Shown here in pieces: positions 30,352 through 64,000 of a DNA stretch of 64,000 bases. This stretch comes from Mesostigma viride (Eukaryota > Streptophyta > Mesostigmatophyceae > Mesostigmatales > Mesostigmataceae). The first letter of the stretch is position 1; each line of letters starts with the position of its first letter. A model generated the notes under the pieces. The model was not told the origin of the DNA. It ran no database searches and worked only from the letters and a program-made list of their open reading frames with translations. The stretch covers positions 212,501-276,500 of the forward strand of contig RPFO01000188.1 in assembly GCA_009746045.1 (NCBI GenBank), in the 5' to 3' direction. Both the position numbers and the translations under genes were made by a program.

Positions 30352-32316
30352 ACGCATGCAGCAAGGATGACACAAGTAAAGCCGTGCAGCAGTGCTGACA
30401 CGGAAAAAGTTGTGCAGCACGGCTGAAATGGATGGTTGCGTGGGGTTTCGTGGGTGGTGAAGTCGTCCTCGGACTGGGCTCCAGCTTTTGGTGGTTTGAC
30501 ATTGCCAAGGGAGGGAGGATGGCAGGGGTTGGCAAGCGAGATGGGCAGCTACCGCTTGGCAAAGCAACAACCACTAAAAAGTGGCTGGGCATCCAATTTG
30601 TGGGAGAGGACACGGCACATCATGTGGAACTGGTTGTGGGGGGAGAGGGTTTGGCAAACAATTCAATTTGTTGTCATAGGCCAGCTTCTTCCTTGTGTGC
30701 CTCCTCTGGTGCCGACTGGTGTGGAAATTTGGGTGGGGACACTTGGGCTGGGCAATGCCACTTGGCACTCGTCCGACGCGAGGAGGCCTAATGCTAGCGC
30801 CCCCGGGATGGACACCTGTGCATGGCCAGCTGTCTGCATGCTTAGGGTCAGCTGCCTGATGAGGCATTATGCTAGCGCCCCTGGACGAAGCTACTGGCGT
30901 GCGGCTTGCAGGAGGCGCCCTGCCAGGTGGTGAGCCCGGGGCACCGCTGCACAATCCATATCCTACCCTCTCGTGTGTAGATTTTCCATCCTGGGCCTTT
31001 GTTTTGCTGTAAGCGTGGGGAGAACATACCTGGATAATGATGTTTTATCGTGGATGACGAGAGTATTCTAAGGTTGTCGATCCAGCCATTGTTGCTGACA
31101 GCACGTTTTCAAAGCATCCTCGCCCATCCATATTGTTTGCCGCTTTCTCTTATTACTTTTGCAGTCTGAATTCCATTCGCCCGTCCTATCGTCTTCATCG
31201 TCGTGCCACCCTGTGCCCTTGCAACAGAACCAAGTTTGTAGTGGGCTGTTTGATGGAGGGCCGGTGCACTTTCTGTCCCATTTTCTGTTATGGTCCCACT
31301 TTCTGCTGGGTAGTTGGATCTTAACATCCGCTGACGCAGATCAACCCAGTGGGCGTGTGTCCTGCAGCCGGCGAGAAATTGGAATCCATGGAGGGTTCTC
31401 CGCAGTTTTGGACCATGGAGCGAAGATCAACTGGCATGAACCTCCCACCTCAAGCTCCGAAGAAATCCTGGCTTATTGCTTGAATCGGTTGAAGCCCCTT
31501 TAATTTTCAAAGTCCCGGGGTTGTCGCAGGCGCTGCCTCTGCAACGGCAGGATCTTGTCTACTTCATCATCTGCTCCGGCGCCAGCATTCAGCTGCTCAG
31601 GTAGCGACCAGTGTGTTACACAGTGACTGCAGGGGTGTTGCAGTGGGACTCCAGACCGATGCTTGAAGCATCCGTGCCACTGATTGGCAATCACGGGCTT
31701 TGTTGCCCTTTCTGGATGCGGTGGTGAGCATACATGTGGTTGGCTATGGGCACACCACAAGCAAATATACCTGATGCCAACTGCCCTAGTCCTTCCCCGG
31801 CGTTGGATCGCCATGCGTCCAGGCAAAGTTGTCTCACTTCATACCCGATGCCAACTGTCACACCCTAACTTGTAATTGGGGTACATGTCACCGCACTGAT
31901 ATGGAAGGACACGGCTAGCAAAACTGGGATGCCTCGAATGAGGGCATGTACGGACCTAGGTCGGTAGCAGCCAGGAGTGTGTCGAGCAATGCAAGCTCTT
32001 TCTCTGAGGCTGTCACGTCCGGCCATCTAGAAGGATCCAGAAAGGCTGCGTTTGTTTCCAACCTGTCATGGGGTTTGTCATAGTTTACTCGGGAGCAGTT
32101 GTTGCAATTCTCGCTGCCCAAGGAATTGGAAATGGAGAAAGCACTTCCTCTTGTGAATGCTGGGAACAGGCTAAAATGCAACTGGCTGGATCGACCCATT
32201 GCTTATTGGCAGCTCAATAGCTGTAGCGTGTCAAGGCCTGTGCAAACAAGCTGGCACATGAATTCTTATCCACCAGTGACTCGGGTATAAAGTTATACAC
32301 ATATAAATCTATATAT
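30352..32316. other. No recognisable gene
   Basis: Contains only short ORFs and a few locally repeated phrases (for example ATGCTAGCGCCCC at about 30791 and 30870). Nothing coding can be supported on either strand. Confidence 0.4.
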
Positions 32317-32398
32317 CACTCCCCTGAAAGGAGAGCTTTTGCGGATGACTGTAGGTGTAAGTTGGCGATGCCTTAGGATCCGGAGACGTCCGTCCTAT

Positions 32399-33749
32399 CA
32401 AAGAGACAACCAGCGCAGGCCAGAAATCGGGAGAATCCGGACCATGGTAGCTCGAGCCTGCCGTTATCTTTTCCGCGTTTTCGAGTCGTTCAGGATGATG
32501 AAGATGAATGGTGATGGAAATGTGTATCCTTGTGCATTGAAATTATGGCTGGCTTACGTGTGGAGCGACTAGATGACCTAGACGGTGGGGCCGGAAACAG
32601 CATGCTTGATCAGGGCGTGTGTTTCGAGCCTAACTGGCCGGGAGTGTCTAGTGGTGAGCACCATTACTGCGATCGCTCTCCCACCATTTCCGAGGAAATA
32701 CCCGCAAATGGAAAACCACTGAAAAGGTCTAGCTAGTCAGTCATCACGTTAGCCATGCCATGATTCCAAACGTCCAAGAACTGCGCACGGTGCAAAGGCA
32801 AAAAGCCGGAGGACAGCACTTTCAAATGTGCGGCGGGAACCAAAAGCCCGCGGATGCCAGAAAACATCGTGTTGCTGCAGCGACGCGACGATGTGGACAA
32901 CGAATCCAGTGCCAAGCTCGGAACGGCCGCAAAGGAGATCTGGCATCACAGGGTTCAGATGTGCGGAGATACCATGCGATCCAGCCGGTCCACGACCTGT
33001 TTGTAGAGCTTGTGCCAAGGGGCAGCACCAAACAGATGTGGGTGACGTTGCAAAAAACATCGGACTTGACGGAGCATAATGGCTCGGTCATAGTCTTTGA
33101 CCAATAAACGCTGCAAGAGTTCAACAAGAGTCGTGATGAAATCAACACGATAAGAACAAAGACGGGAAAAACGATGTAACTGAGAAAGAACAACACCATA
33201 TTTTGCTGTGTGGGAAAGGAGACTGTGAATATCGGGGTAACGAATAAAAGGAATTTGCTGGTATTTAGGATCCTTGCGCTTATCATAGACAGCCGTACGC
33301 CAGCCCTTCTTGTTATGGGTAATGTTAAGATCGAGGTAATTGCAATGAGTATCCTCCGACGTGAGCTTTAAAGTGAGGGACGCTTGCGGGTAGATGCCAG
33401 GCAGACCAGCGGTGATATACAAATGGGTTGCGAAATCAGGGTTGTCGAAAGCGATGACATCATCAATGTATCGACATGTATGGATAAAACGCCTGATGAG
33501 AACATCATCGTTTGAGGCAATGAGATTCTCCATGAATGCAAGCTCATAAGTGTATAGATAGAGGTTTGCAAGGAGCCCGGCACAGTTAGTGCCCATAGGG
33601 ATGCCGATAGCTTGTTGGTATACATTGCCCACAAAACAGATGAAGGTGTTATCAACAAGATAAGAGATCCAATGAACAAGGTCAGCCTTCGTGATAATAT
33701 AATTATAACCATCCCGCACGATAGCACCTGCCGCGATCCCTGGGGGCCA
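32399..33749 (-). mobile_element. Longest copy of the RT element (Penelope-like), minus strand
   Basis: On the minus strand it starts truncated inside the RT, runs through the RT C-terminus, then the shared 3' region, and ends ...GTTGTCTCTTTG at 32399, exactly as the copies ending at 17518 and 20643. It is nested in an older short repeat. Confidence 0.75.
32955..33719 (-). pseudogene. Reverse transcriptase fragment of RT element
   Basis: 254 codons open on the minus strand. Motifs: GIPMGTNCAGLLANLYLY (RT motif 4-like), CRYIDDVIAF (catalytic YxDD; here YIDD), SLTLKLTSEDTHCNYLDLNI, then AVYDKRKDPKYQQI. The IPMGTNC/YIDD combination is typical of a group I associate with Penelope-like elements, but I cannot verify the class here. 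The fingers region is missing by 5' truncation, and no GIY-YIG endonuclease is visible. Confidence 0.72.
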
Positions 33750-33897
33750 CGTTCTATAGTCAGCAAAAGTTGGTGCGAGAGGTCCCCAGTTCGATTCCGG
33801 TCGGATTCATTTGCAGATCGCGTTTTCCGCGGACCGGCACTGAACGCAAATGGTTTTCACCTTTGCGGCGTGCCAAATCAAAATCAGAATATATTAA

Positions 33898-35646
33898 CCG
33901 GCCGTGTTTTTTTACAACGCGATACATCGCGTTGTAGGGTTAGAACGCGATGTATCGCGTTGTAATCTGACACGTGGCAAACCTATTAAACATGCGATTT
34001 TTGGTCTGAAACTTTCAAGATACGTCAGAAACATCTCATAGAATTCAAGAAAAAATCCTGGTTTTTTTGGTATTTTTTTTGTGACAGCTGCAAACAAATA
34101 TGTACCACTGAAATCAGGCATTTTCGCGGGACGAAGGTGAAGACGACGGCGATGGCGGCAGGTAGATCTCGCCAGTTTTCGCGCGAATTTCAGTGGCTGT
34201 TGGGTAGCACGACCATGATGATGCGTTCAAAGGTTGATAATTAGGTTTCTACGAGTTTGTTGAGGTACTGGGGCAAAGGAAACGTAGTTTTTTCCAGTTT
34301 CTCACCCAACTTTCATGCGGAAACCCTGGAAACCGGCATACATATTATTACGTCAAGACTCGGGTCTGCTGCGGCACCATGCTTGGTATTTCCATGGTGT
34401 TTCGACTTCTTAACACATGTTTATTCATTCCGAACGCCCGGACTCTCGGCTAAACCGAGATTTGTGCAGACTTTTATTGGGTAGCTCCGGGCATGATGGT
34501 GCCTGCAAATAGCGTAAGGCGTGACCGTGGCTATTGCTACGGTATGCTGTATTTTCCTGGAAATGGCCTCTGCCACCGGCTCAATAGTGCTTGCAGGCGT
34601 AAGTATATCGTGTTTCTACCTAGTTTCTGCCAGTTTTCCACTTATTTCTACCGACCTCTGCCCAGCCTCTCTAAGACCGCCATCCTACTCGACGTTGCTT
34701 GCATGTCAGCCATAGCAGGTTGCAGTTGTGCAGTATTTAGGTGCTGTATACGTCGTCAAGCCGTGCATATATCGTGAGGATTGGATGTTGATGGTTTATA
34801 CTGCGTTGATTGTGCAAGAAGATCAGCTTGGTGCCCATAATCATGGTGTATAATCATGTGTTGTTAGCATCTTGCCACCATAATTTTGCTAGCATGCATT
34901 CCAGCGTCATCTTTGCCTGCATGTAAGCTCATGGATCACTCAACCTATCCAAGCCTTGCATTACACGTGCCTCTTTCTTTCAGTATTGCACGCGTTATGG
35001 AATGAAAACCCAGCACCTCCATTCCCACGAGGCATGTGCTCAACACGTTGTGAGAGTGGATGATGCTTTGGCTATGGCTGCCTGATTCAGTCATATTAGG
35101 TCATCCAGTCATGATGTTTGATGCATGTTTGATGCTGTATAACTTATACAACGCCTATGTTCAACGTTTTGACCCTCCAAGCTCACTATGGCCCCGTTTA
35201 TGGGGCTCGTGTCGTTGTGTAATGTTGTCAAGGGCTCTCATGTTTCCCACTGCGTTGTACTGCGTTGTAATTGTGATCAATGCTAATGAAAAATAGCTCC
35301 AGTGGCCCAATGGGCCTGAGTTTTGTTTCACAGAGCCTGCATATGTTGCCCATAGCTCGTGCAAGAAGCCAGATTTTTTTCATGAACCATTTGTGAATAA
35401 GCGCATGACTTGTGACCTAGGGTCAAGAAATCGCGGTCATGGTCAGACCCCCCTGTATTCAAACCAGTGTATCTCTCTAATGAATAAGCAGTTTGTAGGT
35501 CTGAGTAGCTCAAAAAATCCTTTGATTTATGGGCTTTCAGGAAAGTATATACATGACCATGAAAAAAAAATTTCCTTAGGTGCTATACGCGTTCTAAAAA
35601 AAGCTTACAACGCGATATATCGCGTTCTAATTAAAAAAAACACGGG
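33898..35646. mobile_element. TTAA-flanked DNA element, family B, copy 2 (inverted)
   Basis: Almost identical to the reverse complement of 10804-12530. It is flanked by TTAA at 33894-33897 and 35647-35650. The left end reads CCGGCCGTGTTTTTTT, slightly altered from CCCGTGTTTTTTT. It carries the same paired palindromes (CGCGATACATCGCG, CGCGATGTATCGCG on this side; CGCGATATATCGCG on the other) and has no transposase. Confidence 0.75.
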
Positions 35647-35683
35647 TTAATTATCATAAAACGTCCAGAGTACCATCAACAGA

Positions 35684-37287
35684 GTGCAATCATACGCCGT
35701 ATAATACGGTATAATACGGTATAATACGTAATACGCTGGCTTTGAGCGTATGATTCATACGTTATAATACGTTTTAGCGTATAATGACGTATAATACCGT
35801 ATTATACCGTATGATGCCGTGTTTTCCGCGTTTTTTTTACGTTTTGCGCGGCTAGGATGCCAGAACGACAGGGCAACGATTTGAAGCCACAGATTTCGTA
35901 TCTCTACTATAAGTACTGACCCGTCTGAACTTTCACAATTCGACGCGATCTTATTTTGACATTGTGGTGCACAGTGCGCGCACCGTGCGGAGGTGGCCAT
36001 GGCGACGTGCGTTCCGTTAAAATATGGCTAATCCGGCGGGCGACAGGCGAAAAAATTAAGCCGATGGTTAAAAGTGATGTTCTATTATGATGTTTCATAG
36101 CAAGATCTGCACTATTTGCAAATTCGCTGCCTTTGTTGGTACAGATTTGCACGGGGGTCTCATCCAACAATTTGGCCGCGATGAATAATCTAGCATGTGT
36201 GCCTGCGACGGTAGAACTCGATATTCGTGGGTTATTTTGATGCAGCAAGAGCCGTTTAGTAACGGACACCATGAAAATAACCTAAGCATCTTCGATCTGC
36301 GGCCATTTCCTGTCATTTCTAAAATGATTTCGTTCAGGCCTGCGCGATCCGCGGTTAATCCATCCATGGCTGGCTGGCTTTTCTTGCGCGCCTGGGTAGG
36401 AAATAATGCCGGCCGTGGTACGTTGATTTGCCGCATGTCACCGCCCAGTCTGTTTGCGCTCTTAATGAACCTGGCATGAAACTTTTTGCGCCGTTTCTGG
36501 GTTTTTCTTGCTATTTTGTTCTCCACTTGTTGCAGTTGTGCTATCAGATTTTCCGCAGCTTTCAATGGTTTTCCTTACGCTGCGTATGCCATGCTTCCTA
36601 AAGCTACCCAGAATTGATCGGGCAGTTATCTGGCTTTGCTACGCTTCCTGTATGGAGGTTTTCACACGGTAGACATTCTATATTGCGTAGTCAAGGACCC
36701 TAGCTGCCTGGGAGCGGCATCACCGTTGCAAGGAGCTGGCGAGCTCATAGACGCCTGTCATGCTCTTCAGCCTGCTGGAAAACAAGGTTGTTGTATGGAA
36801 GGTGAGAATATGTGAGTTACTTATTATCACATCCCCACCTGTTTAGCCATGTTTAACATGTTGGCCCCTTGCTGGCCCACTGCACGGTCCCCTAGTTATT
36901 GCTGGCCTTTTTACCATATATAATTACTTGCATCAAAGTGAAGGCACCCAAGTAAACATAACCAATATAAAGCCACATATATACAGTTATACACATGCAC
37001 ACAATTATGCATGCGCACGTTTACATTCTCAGTATTACATGCAATATATCGATCGTGTCCACAATATCCACCGTATAGAGTATAGCCGAGGGTAGGGCAA
37101 CCTTGGATTATGTCCAAAACAGTGTTAAAAACATGTGGATTGATGGTGGGTGTCTTAAAATGTGTAAAATCAGAGTATTCTGAGTGTGTCCGTACGAAAA
37201 CGTATAATACCGTATTATACCGTATTATACCGTATTATACATTATACTCCACCGTGACCGTATAACGCGTATAACGTACGATTGCAC
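35684..37287. mobile_element. Element bounded by GTGCAATCRTACG inverted ends and TATAATACGG arrays
   Basis: The left end is GTGCAATCATACGCCGTATAATACGG; the right end is the inverse, ...CGTATAACGTACGATTGCAC. Both ends carry arrays of TATAATACGG-type units (35695-35815, 37195-37280). It is about 1.6 kb. Minus-strand ORFs (35907-36272 and 36095-36565, different frames) overlap and are not recognised as a transposase. No confident target duplication. Confidence 0.5.
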
Positions 37288-37960
37288 TAGCTATGCGCTT
37301 GCTGTAATTGTAGCACTGCTAGATCTGGGTTGACAACATCCAAAAGCCAGCTGCAAGCTTATGTAAGGTTTCTTGAATCGATCACGTACGCTGCAAGTGA
37401 GTCTGTGAGCGACATGTCGAGCTGAGAAGGTGATGGACATGCTAACAGGTAAGCTAGCCGGTGAGGTGTTGAACACTTTGACTTATTGATTAATTTTAAT
37501 GAACAGTTGGTACAGTAATATTATTATGAGTGAGACCACTTTAACACTAGGAAAATGGCTTGCTCATATTCCAAATGCTAATTCACTGAAGAAGCAAGTA
37601 TCTTCCCATGTCCTATAGCTTGCCGTTTCAACGTCGCTGCAGTCTACAGCTGCAGCTTCAATATATTCTGTCAACGTAACGTGCATGCCGGGTTGTCGCC
37701 GTTGGCCGACTCAAGTGCTATCTTGCAGGCTAAAGGTGTTCAGCCAGGGCTTGTTACGCGCGCCGATGCGGTACATATATAGTGTACGGGGGGCCGGGCC
37801 GGAGAGCACTGAGGCTGTCGCATGCAGCAATGAGGGCTTGCAGCCTGCGACATTCAGTTCTACAAGAACTAGGCGCAGGCAGTATCATGCCGACTGCAAA
37901 ACCACGAGATAGTCATGGCTGACGGCGGAGCTCATAACTTTCACGTTTAATTGGGCACCA
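37288..37960. other. No recognisable gene
   Basis: Short ORFs only. Some Cys/Arg-rich readings exist, with no support. Confidence 0.35.
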
Positions 37961-37964
37961 AATT

Positions 37965-39340
37965 CGGCCGTGAATATCACAATCGCTTCGTCTTTCTAAG
38001 ATGCACACGCTGATATATTTTCCCGAAGCTATCACGCAATATTATGACGAGCAAACGCTCAACTACGCAGTGCAGCCTGGCGGCTGCGATGAGCCCTGAA
38101 AAGACGCCTGCAGCTCCGGCTGCAGCTACGCCCTCAGGCCCGGAAGGCAGCGGTGTCACTAGTCACGCACTGGTGGTCGCCCACGTACCCCCCGGGCTTG
38201 CCTGGCCAGCGGCATCGTGCCCGAGCCCAAACGCAGTCGCCCCTCGAGGAATCGCCCCCTGCCGAGCCGAGCTGGAATGAAGTCGACTTTGACGTCACCT
38301 CAGCCGCATGGTGGACAGTGGACACGCTGTCAAGCCGATCCCAGCCACTTCATGCACGCCCTGCTGTTCCACGGGTCGCGCACCTCGCTTCTTGCCCTGT
38401 GCGAGCACCTTTTCGCCCACGGTCGCCGCCTTGCGGCGAGCGGCCGCTCGGCAGGCGGTATGTACACCCCGGATCTGCGTGCAGCAGCTTCCCTCGCCCT
38501 CGCCTTCAGCTCGTTGCCCTCTGCTCCCTCCTCGGGCGCTCTGTCGCCGAGATCTGGTGGGCCCGCACTTCCATCTCCAAAATCTGACACCGGCTTTAGC
38601 TCCATCCTGAAGGAGGCCTTCAAGCAGCACGTGACAACCCTCGCCGCAGATGTGGCGGCCATGGGCGGCACGCTGACTGCCAAGCTTCCCCTCCTCTCCT
38701 CCACCGCCACCACCGTCACCTCCAAGCTCCTCGAGCCTCCACCGCCACCGGCACCCCCACTACCACCGACGCCATCACTGCCCAGCTCCTCGACATCGAC
38801 AAGCGCCTCCAGGACAATGCCATCGCCATCGAGTGCCTGCAAAACACTGCAGGCATCACTGCCCAGGCGGCCGGTGAAGGTCATCGCCGCCCGGTCAGCC
38901 GGCCCCTGCTGGCCCTGCCGGCGACTATGCCGGCACCTCCCGCAACCGGCAGACCTGGGCATGCCTGAGCCATGCTGATGAACCACACCACCACCACCAC
39001 CTCCGCCATCGCCGCCCAGCTCAAGCAGCAGACGCTCGACCTCCGTGAGGAGGCCGAGCTCGACAAGCGCTGCGTCTCCAGGCGTGCATTTCTCCATCAA
39101 CACAAAGAGCCGCGATCGGCATCGTCATACAACGAATCGGCATCGTCAGCCCGGGAGGCAGTGATCGGACTCCAACAAGGCGTCCTGGCCACCATTGCAT
39201 TTGCGACGCGCGGCACGTTGGGCGCGGCGCGCCCCGCACTGCGCACAACTGACGCGCCGCTAAATACTCGGGTCTCTGGGAACGAAGTCAACAAGCCTAA
39301 CGTGGCGATATTCTACTGTAGCGCAGTAGTGGGCACCGCT
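37965..39340 (+). pseudogene. Unknown repeat ORF, Pro/Ala/Ser-rich with coiled-coil piece
   Basis: An ATG at 38044 opens an Ala/Pro-rich start that is also present, inverted, at 14270-14500. Sensible coding then shifts to the frame from 38217, where LLFHGSRTSLLALCEHLF, SDTGFSSILKEAFKQHVTTL and LAADVAAMGGTLTAK are encoded. Near 38770 another frame gives a short heptad-like coil (DIDKRLQDNAIAIECLQNTA). The whole looks like an ORF1-type protein of a retroelement with frame breaks, but the family is not recognised. Confidence 0.4.
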
Positions 39341-39780
39341 TGCTAGTTGTGTAGATTCCCAAGGAGGGACGTTGGGCCAGGTTTGCTGACGCGCGTGGCG
39401 CTTCCTGCGCACACGTGGTAATCAGCCAGCAGCGGACTTCGGATGGGAACGATGGATACGAAGTACCAACCAAACAGCCCAAAGAGATATTTCGGTCAGT
39501 CGATGGCAGACGTGCGGATTTTGCCGAGGACAACGATGTGCTTTGCCAATTATCACAACATCAGAGACCATATGATATATCCGGCCCTCGGCCAGTATAG
39601 AATACTCTGCTGCTGAATGCTGATTGCGGCGTGGGATTCAACAACAACAACAACAATTATCACTGCATCAGTGACCGTTGACTAGCGACCCCGCAACCGG
39701 GTAAAATTAGGTTATTGAGTGCAGTACTACAAAAAACCAGCACACACAGATAGGGTCAGCGAGGGTGTACCGCTGTTGGC
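39341..39780 (+). other. Upstream region of the large gene
   Basis: No coding signal recognised. (CAA)n at about 39641-39658. Probably contains the promoter and 5' UTR of the gene starting at 39781. Confidence 0.35.

Positions 39781-64000
<24,220 letters not shown>

Larger units (their letters stand above)
32317..33888. mobile_element. Second copy of the 220-bp tRNA-like/MITE repeat, split by an RT element
   Basis: The left part 32317-32398 and right part 33750-33888 together match 18948-19168. The break falls at CCTAT|AGTC, where the RT element of 32399-33749 sits. The junction carries CGTCCTAT on the left and CGTTCTAT on the right, a one-mismatch target duplication. Confidence 0.7.

Overview
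This window is nuclear DNA of a eukaryote with a large, repeat-rich genome. The coding pieces carry GT-AG introns, often 0.3-2 kb long, and hexanucleotide arrays, minisatellites and several transposon classes fill the rest. The sequence fits a unicellular alga or other protist, but the species cannot be named from it. No bacterial-type operons, rRNA or convincing tRNA genes were seen.

Positions 1-10,050 hold a TTAA-flanked DNA element (156-1854), then a 7.6-kb Copia-type LTR retrotransposon (1953-9575) inserted inside a (TTGTGC)n array. Its pol frame is intact over 1,300 codons, with an unusual domain order: integrase, retropepsin, reverse transcriptase, RNase H. Its gag is broken by several frame changes.

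Positions 10,050-22,000 and 30,400-39,400 are transposon graveyards. They contain two nearly identical, oppositely oriented TTAA-flanked elements (10,804-12,530 and 33,898-35,646). They also contain several copies of a 5'-truncated reverse-transcriptase element (probably Penelope-like) with 12-16 bp target duplications, L1-like LINE fragments with TTAA-rich tails, a hAT-type BED zinc-finger relic, a short tRNA-like or MITE-like repeat split by a later insertion, and long terminal arrays of TGGTAAAAA and TATAATACGG motifs.

Two host genes lie on the + strand. The first (22,252-30,342) is a ZRSR2/U2AF35-related splicing factor. I assembled seven exons, with two CCCH zinc fingers, the second split by an intron, a U2AF-homology RRM and an RS tail. 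The second (39,781 to beyond the window end) is a giant gene. I assembled 24 exons giving at least 1,620 codons with consistent phases; the protein resembles a family of very large, poorly characterised proteins with macroglobulin-like beta-sandwich segments.

The most unusual signal is in the introns of both genes. Just downstream of many exons lie diverged copies of the exon's last 10-60 bases together with its GT splice donor, at periods of about 45-250 bp, sometimes four or five times ('donor echoes'). It suggests that introns here grow by tandem duplication across exon/intron borders. All splice calls were made by eye from phase, GT/AG and homology; no search was run.
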